A stretch of 5,638 nt of DNA from JARRLC01 sp050290865 (GTDB lineage Bacteria > Pseudomonadota > Alphaproteobacteria > Rhizobiales > Rhodomicrobiaceae). The DNA lies in NCBI GenBank assembly GCA_050290865.1, contig JBNKIW010000105.1:1-5638 (forward strand). Direction: 5' to 3'. The translations under genes were made by a program, and so were the position numbers. This document shows positions 1-5,604 of the stretch, in pieces; position 1 is the stretch's first letter; each line of letters opens with the position of its first letter. Under the pieces are notes generated by a model that worked only from the letters and a program-made list of their open reading frames with translations, did not search any database and was not told where the DNA came from.

Positions 1-93
1 GCCACGCAAAGCACGCTTTCCGACAACAACGCTCCCGTGGCTTCGCTGAGCGCCAGGGAGTTCTTCGAACGGATCTCCGGCAACAACCGCTGA
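1..93 (+). CDS. Exported micro-peptide, copy 1 (3' end only, cut by window edge)
   Basis: This is the last 30 codons of a gene whose start lies left of the window, in frame 1 with TGA at 91-93. The visible residues begin ATQSTLSDNNAP and end FFERISGNNR. They align without gaps with the mature part of the peptide encoded at 153-317: both share S-x-LSDNNAP (give or take one residue), then ASL-x-AR-x-FFERI, and differ at the extreme C-terminus (SGNNR against ASDSD). The first visible residues fall where the signal peptide of copy 2 ends, so the missing part is probably a short signal peptide. There is no cysteine. The C-terminal half looks like a short amphipathic helix. The stop codon overlaps a downstream ATG (TGATG, 91-95) that is in frame with copy 2. 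I do not recognise the family and assign no function. Confidence 0.72.
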   Translation, partial: ATQSTLSDNNAPVASLSAREFFERISGNNR

Positions 94-152
94 TGACGTA
101 CCGCCCCCTGAAAGTGAACGACCTACTCCACACTGACGAAAGGACCAATATC

Positions 153-317
153 ATGTCGCTTATCAAGACCTCCGCTATCGTTCTGTCCACCGCCGTAATC
201 GCCCTCGTCTCCGTCGGCGCGGCCAACGCTTCCACGGAGCTCTCGGACAACAACGCGCCCAAGGCGTCTCTGGATGCGCGGGCCTTCTTCGAGCGCATCG
301 CGAGCGACAGCGACTGA
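153..317 (+). CDS. Exported micro-peptide, copy 2 (54 aa, complete)
   Basis: This is a 54-residue protein with a textbook Sec signal peptide: a lysine at residue 5, a hydrophobic core at about residues 6-23, and a likely cleavage site ANA|ST after residue 26. That leaves a 28-residue mature peptide with no cysteine. It contains LSDNNAP, then ASLDARAFFERI, which could form an amphipathic helix, and an acidic tail (ASDSD). The start at 153 is preferred because an AAGGA-type ribosome site (about 139-144) lies 8 bases upstream and the start gives a clean signal peptide. An in-frame ATG at 93 would add 20 charged residues in front of the signal. Copy 1 ends 59 bases upstream with no hairpin between them, so the two are probably cotranscribed. 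Two hairpins follow the stop. The function is unknown; a secreted signalling, structural or toxin-like peptide is possible but unsupported. Confidence 0.75.
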   Translation: MSLIKTSAIVLSTAVIALVSVGAANASTELSDNNAPKASLDARAFFERIASDSD

Positions 318-328
318 CCGAAACCAGC

Positions 329-353
329 GGGTCCCGAAGCGATATCGGGGCCC
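329..353 (+). terminator. Hairpin just after micro-peptide copy 2
   Basis: The arms at 329-337 and 345-353 form a 9-bp stem (GGGTCCCGA with TCGGGGCCC, one G-T wobble) around a 7-base loop, starting 12 bases after the stop codon. It is followed by a pyrimidine-rich run (CCTCTCCCTCTCC) and not by a clean T tract. It therefore fits a transcript-end or 3'-stabilising structure better than a classical intrinsic terminator. Confidence 0.45.
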
Positions 354-379
354 ACCTCTCCCTCTCCTCCCTCCCATCG

Positions 380-406
380 CCGCCGCCGCGCGACAGCCGG
401 CGGCGG
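380..406. terminator. Second GC-rich hairpin, possible bidirectional terminator
   Basis: CCGCCGCCG at 380-388 pairs perfectly with CGGCGGCGG at 398-406 around a 9-base loop. A G-T and a C-G pair can extend it outwards (379/407, 378/408). It lies between the plus-strand micro-peptide and the minus-strand PstS-like relic, so it could stop transcription from both sides. Only a short TTT (415-417) follows on the plus strand. Part of the signal may be simple GCC-repeat composition. Confidence 0.35.
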
Positions 407-422
407 TGCCGTCCGTTTGGGA

Positions 423-664
423 CCGTGAGCGTCCGCACGGGGTTGTCGCGATGCACGATGATGGCGATGCCGTCCCGTGCGATGGTGGCGGGGGGGCAGG
501 TCGGACTCGGTCGCGCTCAGGCTCCGCGAGGCCATACCGATGTCCGCGAGGCCGCTCCGCGCATCGTTGATGCCGCGCGAAGAGCAGGGGGCGGAGAAAA
601 CGGCCATCTGCGCGCAAGCTTTCATCGCCCGCGCGCAGACCAAGCACAACAGCAGACGTCGCAA
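423..664 (-). pseudogene. Relic of a PstS-like phosphate/anion-binding protein
   Basis: Reading leftwards from 664, the frame gives a hydrophobic leader (RRLLLCLVCARA), then SSRGINDARSG and LADIGMASRSLSATE. This is the GSSxGI...GxxDIGxASRxL...E pattern of PstS-family periplasmic binding proteins. After ESDLPP the frame breaks at a run of seven C (plus-strand G at 490-496). One base fewer restores the reading ATIARDGIAIIVHRDNPV-RTLT, the matching family segment (A-x-DGI-x-IVHxxNPV-x-LT). Homology stops near 423, before the second lobe, so only about 80 of the usual 280-350 residues remain. There is no ATG at the start, only a TTG at 664-662, 11 bases after the P460 stop. Same-strand placement suggests it once followed the P460 gene. 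The family call is from motif recognition; the frameshift and truncation are read directly. Confidence 0.72.
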
Positions 665-675
665 GATATGCGCGC

Positions 676-1239
676 CTACTTTTTGAGGACCTCCAGATCG
701 TCCCCGCCCACGGAGCGGTGGCATGCGATGCAGCCCTGGTCCATGCCCTTCGCCACGCGGCCAGCGAGCTTCATTCCCTTCGGGTTGGCGTCGAGCGAGC
801 CGTCAGGCTTGTACTTGGCCCAGAACCAGTCCTTGTTCTCGGGATCGTATCCGGCTGGCTTCTTGAACATGACCGTGTAGGCGGCAACGTATTTGTTCGG
901 ATTGGCATACACAGTATCGATATTCGCGCCATCACCCATATGGTTGACCTTGACGATGACGCGCGCCGGTCTTTTCTGCACACGGATCTTGGTGTCGAGC
1001 ACCTGCTGAATGGCCCCGTGCGGTTCGTTGCCCTCGAAGGGGCGAACATTGATGCGGTCAGCCCCGACAAGGTGAGCCGATTTCATGGCCGACCACAGGC
1101 GCTTGGCAAAGGCGACGTCCTTTTCGCCGCCGAATGGCGTGTCCATCTTCTTCTGAGACAGTGCCGTTCCGGCGAAGACCGACACCAGCGTGCCGAGTGC
1201 TCCCAGAACGGTGAGCGTCCGTATCGATTTGAGGTTCAT
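676..1239 (-). CDS. Cytochrome P460-family c-type haem protein
   Basis: This is a 187-residue protein. Its N-terminal signal peptide (hydrophobic core about residues 8-25, likely cleavage near TALS|Q) sends it to the periplasm. Its C-terminal CIACH motif (residues 170-174) attaches one c-type haem. The rest matches the P460 fold: EPHGA at 72-76, a strand RVIVKVNHM from 93, and DWFWAKYKPDG at 137-147 shortly before the haem site. Characterised P460 proteins oxidise hydroxylamine or bind NO using a haem cross-linked to lysine. Others, the c'-beta type, lack the cross-link and act as gas-binding proteins; I cannot tell which this is. The ATG at 1239 was chosen over upstream in-frame starts because GGAG (1247-1250) is correctly spaced and the signal peptide follows at once. 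The gene stands alone except for the PstS-like relic 11 bases downstream. Confidence 0.88.
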   Translation of the reverse strand: MNLKSIRTLTVLGALGTLVSVFAGTALSQKKMDTPFGGEKDVAFAKRLWSAMKSAHLVGADRINVRPFEGNEPHGAIQQVLDTKIRVQKRPARVIVKVNHMGDGANIDTVYANPNKYVAAYTVMFKKPAGYDPENKDWFWAKYKPDGSLDANPKGMKLAGRVAKGMDQGCIACHRSVGGDDLEVLKK

Positions 1240-1246
1240 TGGCGTT

Positions 1247-1250
1247 CTCC
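1247..1250 (-). promoter_or_regulatory. Ribosome-binding site deciding the P460 start
   Basis: On the minus strand the bases before the ATG read CGGAGAACGCCA. The GGAG core is about 7 bases from the start. None of the upstream in-frame starts would yield a protein beginning with a signal peptide. Confidence 0.6.
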
Positions 1251-1277
1251 GCGTTATGCAGAAGGGTTGATGACGGC

Positions 1278-1293
1278 CCTGAGAAAGGTCAGG
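1278..1293. promoter_or_regulatory. Small dyad in the P460 leader
   Basis: CCTGA-GAAAGG-TCAGG is a 5-bp inverted repeat with a 6-base spacer, about 40-55 bases upstream of the P460 ATG. Position and spacing would suit a dimeric regulator. No clear -35/-10 pair is visible nearby, and arms this short can occur by chance. Confidence 0.2.
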
Positions 1294-1726
1294 CGGCGTA
1301 TCGCTACGGTGAAAGCCGAGCCGCGTCCTCCAAGTGGGCCGACCCGCTACGAATACCGATACGCATGCCACCTTGGGCCAGTCTGGCGACTTGGCCGGCC
1401 CGCTATCGAGCGTTCTGCACGGTTTCTTCCGCTTGGGGCAAGACGGCCTTGCCATGTCGCTCGCGCAAATACTGGCGGTTGCCGCGTGCCGCGCAGAACT
1501 CATTCGTCGTCCGGCTTCGTTTCGTTGCCACGCATCGCGAATTCGTGCGCGGACGTGATGGGCCGGCGGCTGCTGGCGAAGGCATACGGACCGAATGGTC
1601 CGGATGTTCTCGCGAAACCGTGAGATCCGGTGCCGCGGGGTTCACTTGCGTGTGACCGGCGTAACCCGCAGCTCCAATCCGGCGAAGCTCTCCGTGGCAC
1701 CAATCGCAACGGAGGCTGAACGCTAC

Positions 1727-2000
1727 ATGCAACACCTCCCCCTCACCGGCGTCGTTGAGCCGGCAGCCCCGTCCAGACGCGCCCCCTTAAAGGCGGATCT
1801 CTGCATGATTGGCGGTGGTCACGGTGGCCCGTCCGTCGCGGTTGGTGCCGTGCAAAAGGGCGTGTCCATCGTGCCGATCGAGGAGCCGCATGGGCGGCGA
1901 CTGCCTAAACAGCGGTTGCGTGCCGTCCAAGGCGCTCGTCCCGGCCGTGTACACCGCCCGTCTGCCCGAATCCGGACCGATGCTCGTCTTCGATTGGTGA
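1727..2000 (+). pseudogene. Relic of a FAD-dependent pyridine nucleotide-disulphide oxidoreductase
   Basis: An ATG at 1727, with GGAGG at 1711-1715, opens a frame reading ADLCMIGGGHGG and then PSVAVGAVQKGVSIVPIEE. This is the GxGxxG FAD-binding Rossmann motif ending in the acidic ribose-binding residue. The frame then breaks at about 1884-1889 (one base too many or two too few). The next frame carries MGGDCLNSGCVPSKAL from 1890, including the CxxxxC redox-active disulphide (TGC at 1902 and 1917), and ends at TGA 1998-2000. These are the adjacent first motifs of mercuric reductase / dihydrolipoamide dehydrogenase relatives. Only about 90 of roughly 450-500 residues survive; the NAD(P)-binding and dimerisation domains are absent. 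The retained ribosome site and start suggest decay of a once functional gene. The exact substrate cannot be inferred. Confidence 0.8.
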
Positions 2001-2146
2001 CGCAGATGCTGCGGGGACATGGGGGCGTCAACGTTTCATGGGGCGCATACGTCCCGTCGGAACGAAGCGGAAGTTCCCCGAATAGGCTGTATCGCAAGAG
2101 GCGGAGGGGCGCTGCGGGGGGCACCGGTCCTGCCGGGCTTGGGTTT

Positions 2147-2154
2147 AGGAGAGG
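2147..2154 (+). promoter_or_regulatory. Strong ribosome-binding site of the porin gene
   Basis: AGGAGAGG ends 5 bases before the ATG at 2160. It fixes this start over the longer in-frame reading from 2019, which would bury the signal peptide behind 47 residues. Confidence 0.75.
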
Positions 2155-2159
2155 AAAAG

Positions 2160-3545
2160 ATGAAATATACAAGTCTAGGATGCGTACTTGCGGCTGGTAT
2201 TCTCGTCGCCGGATTGCAATCCAGCCCCGCGAGAGCGGCTGATTTGGGTGGAAGTTGCTGCGCCGATCTAGAGGAGCGCGTTGCCGAACTTGAAACTACC
2301 ACCGCACGCAAAGGCAATCGTCGGGTTTCAGTTCAAATCTCCGGCTGGGTCGCGAAAGAACTGATGATCTGGGACGACGGCGACCAGAGCGATGCCTATA
2401 TTGTCGGTCCGAGCACCACGCTGGGAACCCATTTCAAGATCAGTGGCAAAGGTACGATCAAGCCCGGCTTGAGCGCGGGCTTTGACGTTCAGATCGAGGC
2501 TCTCTCGCCAAATTCCTTAGCTGTCAATCAGGAGGATGACGAGGCAGGTTCCGGTATCGGACTGTTTTACAACTCCTTGTACGTGAAGAGCGATCGACTC
2601 GGCAAATTGAGCATCGGCCATCTGTCGCAGGCCTCGGACAACGCAGCCATCTTGGCAGATTTCTCCGGCAGCTTGGTTCAGGCCAACTGGGTTCTCTTTG
2701 ACGGTGCCGGCTTCTTCCTACGGCCAAAAGGTAGCGGTTTGTCGGCACATGAAGGGCTGTCGGGGAACAAAGTAGGCGCGATCGCGACTTGCGTGCACAC
2801 GGGGTTGGGTATTGGCGCCGATTGCAACGGCGTGCCAATGGACGCGGTTCGCTATGACACGCCCACGATTGCCGGCTTCTCCGCTTCCGCGTCCTGGGGA
2901 GAGAATGATTTCTGGGATGTTGCCGCGCGCTATACAGGCGAGTGGAACGCGATCAGAATGAGAGTGGAAGGCGCGTATTCATGGAACGGCGACCGCGACG
3001 ACGGTGCCGACTCCGAATACTTCCAGATCGGCGGCATGCTCATGCACACCCCGACCGGCCTTTTCCTTTATGGCGCCTATGGGCAGGAAGAGGTCAACGG
3101 CGCATTCATTGATGTGTACGCGGGTGAAGGGGCGTCTGTTTACCAGGCAGTTCCCGACAATGATCACTGGTACGCAAAGGGCGGTATCCGCAAACGTTTG
3201 TTCTCGCTCGGCAATACGATCCTCTACGGCGAATATGGCCGATACAATGACATGTTCGGTGGCTTCGACTGCGGTCTCACCATCGACAGTAGCGTTGACA
3301 ATACGATTGGCAAAGAGTGTCGTGACAACTACAGCAACAAAGGCATTTACCTTGCGGGATCGAAGATTGAGCGTTGGGGCCTAGGTATCGTTCAGGAGAT
3401 CGACACCGCCGCGATGTCGGTTTGGGCAAAATACGTCAACCTCGACCCGGAGATTAGCTTTGTAGAACTCGATGCAGGCTCCCATAACACTCAGGAGTAT
3501 GAGGATTTAAGCGCATTCCTCGTAGGTGCGATGGTAAAGTTCTGA
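2160..3545 (+). CDS. Alphaproteobacterial outer-membrane porin
   Basis: This is a 461-residue protein that should form a trimeric beta-barrel for diffusion of small solutes across the outer membrane. A signal peptide (residues 1-26, cleavage ARA|AD) is followed by a short charged helix (CCADLEERVAELE, 33-45), as in Hyphomicrobiales porins. The barrel strands start near VSVQISGWVAKELMIW (56-71). Alternating aromatic/polar strands run to the end, and the protein closes with VGAMVKF, the terminal phenylalanine recognised by the barrel-assembly (BAM) machinery. YVKSDRLGKLSIGHLSQASD (141-160) resembles the conserved porin strand and turn. Two pairs of cysteines in likely loops (211/222 and 371/387) could form disulphides. 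The gene has its own strong ribosome site and terminator, so it is probably monocistronic. The class is clear; solute preference is not visible. Confidence 0.93.
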   Translation: MKYTSLGCVLAAGILVAGLQSSPARAADLGGSCCADLEERVAELETTTARKGNRRVSVQISGWVAKELMIWDDGDQSDAYIVGPSTTLGTHFKISGKGTIKPGLSAGFDVQIEALSPNSLAVNQEDDEAGSGIGLFYNSLYVKSDRLGKLSIGHLSQASDNAAILADFSGSLVQANWVLFDGAGFFLRPKGSGLSAHEGLSGNKVGAIATCVHTGLGIGADCNGVPMDAVRYDTPTIAGFSASASWGENDFWDVAARYTGEWNAIRMRVEGAYSWNGDRDDGADSEYFQIGGMLMHTPTGLFLYGAYGQEEVNGAFIDVYAGEGASVYQAVPDNDHWYAKGGIRKRLFSLGNTILYGEYGRYNDMFGGFDCGLTIDSSVDNTIGKECRDNYSNKGIYLAGSKIERWGLGIVQEIDTAAMSVWAKYVNLDPEISFVELDAGSHNTQEYEDLSAFLVGAMVKF

Positions 3546-3572
3546 TCAAGACACCGAGAGGCTTCAACTTGT

Positions 3573-3601
3573 GGAAGGCCGTCCATCCAGGGCGGTCTTT
3601 T
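3573..3601 (+). terminator. Intrinsic terminator of the porin gene
   Basis: AAGGCCGTCC (3575-3584) pairs with GGGCGGTCTT (3590-3599), with two G-T wobbles, around loop ATCCA. The stem runs into TTTT, 27 bases after the porin stop. The stem and U tract are typical of a Rho-independent terminator. Confidence 0.82.
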
Positions 3602-4133
3602 GCGCTACTACCGCGCCCATCAAAAAGGAAACAATGCTCGATGAGGCCGCAAAACCGCGATTCCCGAGGGCAGCAGGCTGACACAAACGCCACGGCGGCC
3701 GACCTAGCGCGAACGTGTGTTGGGTCCAGAAGACTGGAGCTCCAACGGCAGATGACCGCAGTGCAACGGTCGCGATCTCGCTCGCTCTTTGACGCGGTCA
3801 TACGGTTCATTCCGAAGTGCGGGGGCGGAAGTGAAGGGGGGATCGCTCTGATGCAGCGAATGGCCGCTCATGGCGAACAACGGTCCAAAGATCGTGCCCA
3901 GTCCTGAGCCCCCGGGTATGCCCTGCAGGAGATATGAGGGCGTTGACCAGAAGTACCTCACGGCGGCGCGGGGCTCTGGTTAAGCTCAATCGCGGGGCGA
4001 GATTGTTTGTCTCGCGCGACCGTCTACAGGCGATCTGGCCGTCTGCCGGCCGGATGCGCAGTTCCGCCCTGCATATCAGGCGCTTCTTTGGTTGGAGGGC
4101 CGATTGGCGCCGTGATCGCGCCGAGGCGCCCGG
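3602..4133. other. Gene-free stretch between porin and DUF3108 gene
   Basis: These 532 bases lie at the 3' ends of two convergent genes. Open frames on both strands exist (for example plus 3569-3907 and minus 3704-3961), but none shows a recognisable motif, a signal peptide or a good ribosome site. Their composition is arginine/serine-rich, as expected of out-of-frame GC-rich DNA. Two hairpins are visible (3997-4015 and 4033-4055). Confidence 0.5.
4033..4055 (-). terminator. Hairpin downstream of the DUF3108 gene
   Basis: ATCTGGCCG (4033-4041) pairs with CGGCCGGAT (4047-4055) as a 9-bp stem with one G-T wobble and a 5-base loop, about 80 bases beyond the minus-strand stop. No T tract follows on the minus strand, so it may be a 3'-end structure or part of a Rho-dependent end. 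A weaker perfect 6-bp stem (GCGAGA/TCTCGC, 3997-4015) lies just beyond. Confidence 0.3.
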
Positions 4134-5048
4134 TCAGCGAGTGAATGCGACCTTTCCGGCACCTGCGGTGGCGATCTCAATTCGCTCCGTCACCATCGAG
4201 CCGGTGCCCCAGGCGGTCGGAATCGTCAATGAATACAGGATCAGTATTTTTGTGCCCGGGATGCGCCGTAATACAACCTCGACGTCGCGATTTGCCGCGT
4301 AAGCCTTGGTGTCAGCGTTTGCACGATGTCCAGCGACCGGTTCGTAGGTGATCCGGCAGATATATGCGGTCTCGGGGGAGCCACCGCCGGAAAGAGGTGG
4401 CAGGCGCGTCAGGCGCTTCGGGGTGAACACGATGTCATAGCGCTGCGTGCCATCGAAGATGCCGACGCGGCGGTCACATGGCGGACGGTTATCCGCTTTC
4501 GTCAGCATCATAATTGCCGACAGGGGATCAAACGCCCCGCGCCTGTGCGCTGGCGTCAAGGGTACTGTGTCGGGACGCGCACGCGGCGGAGGATCTACAG
4601 CGACGGCGGATGCGGCGCGGTCTTTGTACCCGATGCGGATGGCAACGTCTTTCTTCTTTCTTTTTTGGTGCCAGTTGAAGGTGTAGGCCGTGGGCGCAGG
4701 ATCGCCGCCCTCGATGGTACCGGACACGCTCGATGAGCCCCACCACTTGAACTTCCCGAACAGCACCGAGACCTTGCCGGAGCCGGAAACAGAGTAGGTA
4801 TTCGCCGTGGTGCTGGAGCTGACGGTGAGCCGGCCAACCTTAATGCCGTTGTAGCGCAAACGATAGCGGGCTTGCACGGCAAACGGCCACGCTTCGGCTA
4901 ACTTATCGGCGGGCTTTTCGGCGGAGATGACCGGTGGCGGCAGCGTTGCGAGCGCCAAGGACAACAACCCAAGGACGCAGCTGCCGCGCACGGCACCTGC
5001 GGCCAGGGCGCGCATGCACCGGCGACCGTTGACGCTGAATGTATCCAT
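4134..5048 (-). CDS. Periplasmic DUF3108-domain protein
   Basis: This is a 304-residue protein of the DUF3108 family, whose molecular role is not established. An N-terminal hydrophobic stretch (about residues 23-42, LGLLSLALATLPPPVISA) looks like a signal peptide, placing the protein in the periplasm. The domain opens with AVQARYRLRYNGIKVGRL (57-74), a beta-rich start typical of the family. It continues with FDPLSAIMML (173-182) and the diagnostic CDRRVGIFDGTQRYD (191-205), then a second cysteine in CRITYEPVAGHR (231-242). Cys191 and Cys231 may pair. It ends with a strand-rich segment around LYSLTIPTAWGTG (271-283). The start is uncertain: ATG 5048 has a weak GGTGGA upstream, and an in-frame ATG at 5015 would shorten a long n-region but has no ribosome site. 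It appears monocistronic. Confidence 0.82.
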   Translation of the reverse strand: MDTFSVNGRRCMRALAAGAVRGSCVLGLLSLALATLPPPVISAEKPADKLAEAWPFAVQARYRLRYNGIKVGRLTVSSSTTANTYSVSGSGKVSVLFGKFKWWGSSSVSGTIEGGDPAPTAYTFNWHQKRKKKDVAIRIGYKDRAASAVAVDPPPRARPDTVPLTPAHRRGAFDPLSAIMMLTKADNRPPCDRRVGIFDGTQRYDIVFTPKRLTRLPPLSGGGSPETAYICRITYEPVAGHRANADTKAYAANRDVEVVLRRIPGTKILILYSLTIPTAWGTGSMVTERIEIATAGAGKVAFTR

Positions 5049-5310
5049 ATTCCACCCGTAGGCAGGAATTCCGGCAAAACCGGGACGGGAGCCGCCGACC
5101 GGGAAGCCGCGTCAATGTCTCAGACAGGCGTTATCGGAGCGTAAAACTCGCGTCTCGACGGCCGTGTTTGGTCCGGAATGCCGGGAGGGGCGCTATCACA
5201 AGCGGCAGCCTCTCTGAATCGGCCCACCGCATTATCCGCGTTGCCACGATGAGGCGTTTTAGAGCATCGCCTTCAGCGGCTCGGGAGCAACTGACGGTGC
5301 AGATACACAA
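5049..5310. other. Intergenic leader of the DUF3108 gene
   Basis: These 262 bases separate the DUF3108 gene from the transposase relic. They hold no credible gene. A minus-strand TTGACG (5115-5110) could be a -35 element for the DUF3108 gene, but no good -10 sits at the right distance. The right part may contain further decayed insertion-sequence DNA. Confidence 0.4.
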
Positions 5311-5604
5311 TCAGGAAGACTTATGGAGCCTCGGTTCGGAGAGCTGTGGAGCGGCGCTTGCTGGCCGCGACCAGATAAACGTCGCGGCGGGCAGTTCGAT
5401 TGTGCGGTGCTCGCAGGACCGGGCCTCGGCGAGCTTCGGGTAGGACGAATGACCGTCAGAGCAAATCACCGACCCGGCTTCGATCTGTCCAGCCAGCATC
5501 GCCACGATGTCTTCGTCGCAACGGGTGGTCAGGACACCTTGCACAATATGGCCGGAGCGGTCCGTAGGCGTCTCGGCCGATGGGCGGCGGATCGGGTGGG
5601 GGCA
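5311..5604 (-). pseudogene. Relic of an IS1595-type (ISXO2-like) transposase
   Basis: Reading leftwards from the in-frame stop at 5607-5605, the frame gives TDRSGHIVQGVL, then DEDIVAMLAGQI and GSVICSDGHSSYPKLAE, then EHRTIEL. This is the middle of an IS1595-family DDE transposase: a beta strand beginning DRxGH and the (C/T)(S/T)DG-x-x-x-Y block, which carries the second catalytic aspartate (codon at 5457-5455). The upstream segment with the first aspartate is cut off by the stop. After about 5390 the frame no longer resembles the family, loses the expected IQN-x-N-x-YHSRLK-like end, and stops at 5311-5313. It is therefore broken on both sides and cannot be active. No terminal inverted repeat was found. 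The family call rests on motif recognition. Confidence 0.68.

Larger units (their letters stand above)
1240..1726. other. Gene-free stretch upstream of the P460 gene
   Basis: These 487 bases hold the leader of the minus-strand P460 gene and the approach to the oxidoreductase relic. Translations in all frames are arginine-rich or broken and resemble no family I know. Visible small structures are a CCTGA-N6-TCAGG dyad (1278-1293) and a perfect 6-bp hairpin CGGACC-GAAT-GGTCCG (1587-1602). Given the relics on either side, parts may be decayed coding sequence beyond recognition. Confidence 0.5.

Noticed and set aside
123..647. Minus-strand open frame of 174 codons overlapping the micro-peptide
   Set aside because: It runs in the wrong frame through the PstS-like relic and antisense through the micro-peptide; composition is arginine/proline-rich with no recognisable domain.
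1240..1503. 88-residue N-terminal extension of the P460 protein
   Set aside because: It would place the signal peptide in the middle of the protein, and a well-spaced GGAG precedes the ATG at 1239.
1587..1602. Perfect 6-bp hairpin CGGACC-GAAT-GGTCCG as a terminator or operator
   Set aside because: No T tract and no gene that it would serve; stems of this size are expected by chance in GC-rich DNA.
718..1623. Long plus-strand open frame of 301 codons opposite the P460 gene
   Set aside because: It is antisense to a clear P460 protein, shows no motif and has no ribosome site; GC-rich codon structure keeps the opposite frame open.
2019..2159. 47-residue N-terminal extension of the porin
   Set aside because: The signal peptide and the AGGAGAGG site point to ATG 2160; the extension has no porin-like sequence.
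3569..3907. Plus-strand open frame of 112 codons after the porin
   Set aside because: It begins inside the porin terminator hairpin, lacks a ribosome site and resembles nothing known.
3704..3961. Minus-strand open frame with a glycine-rich start
   Set aside because: No ribosome site and no recognisable domain; overlapping frames on the same strand are equally open.
4326..4736. Plus-strand open frame opposite the DUF3108 gene
   Set aside because: It is antisense to a recognisable family member and shows no motif of its own.
5110..5115. TTGACG as a -35 promoter element for the DUF3108 gene
   Set aside because: There is no convincing -10 at 16-18 bases, so I do not call a promoter.
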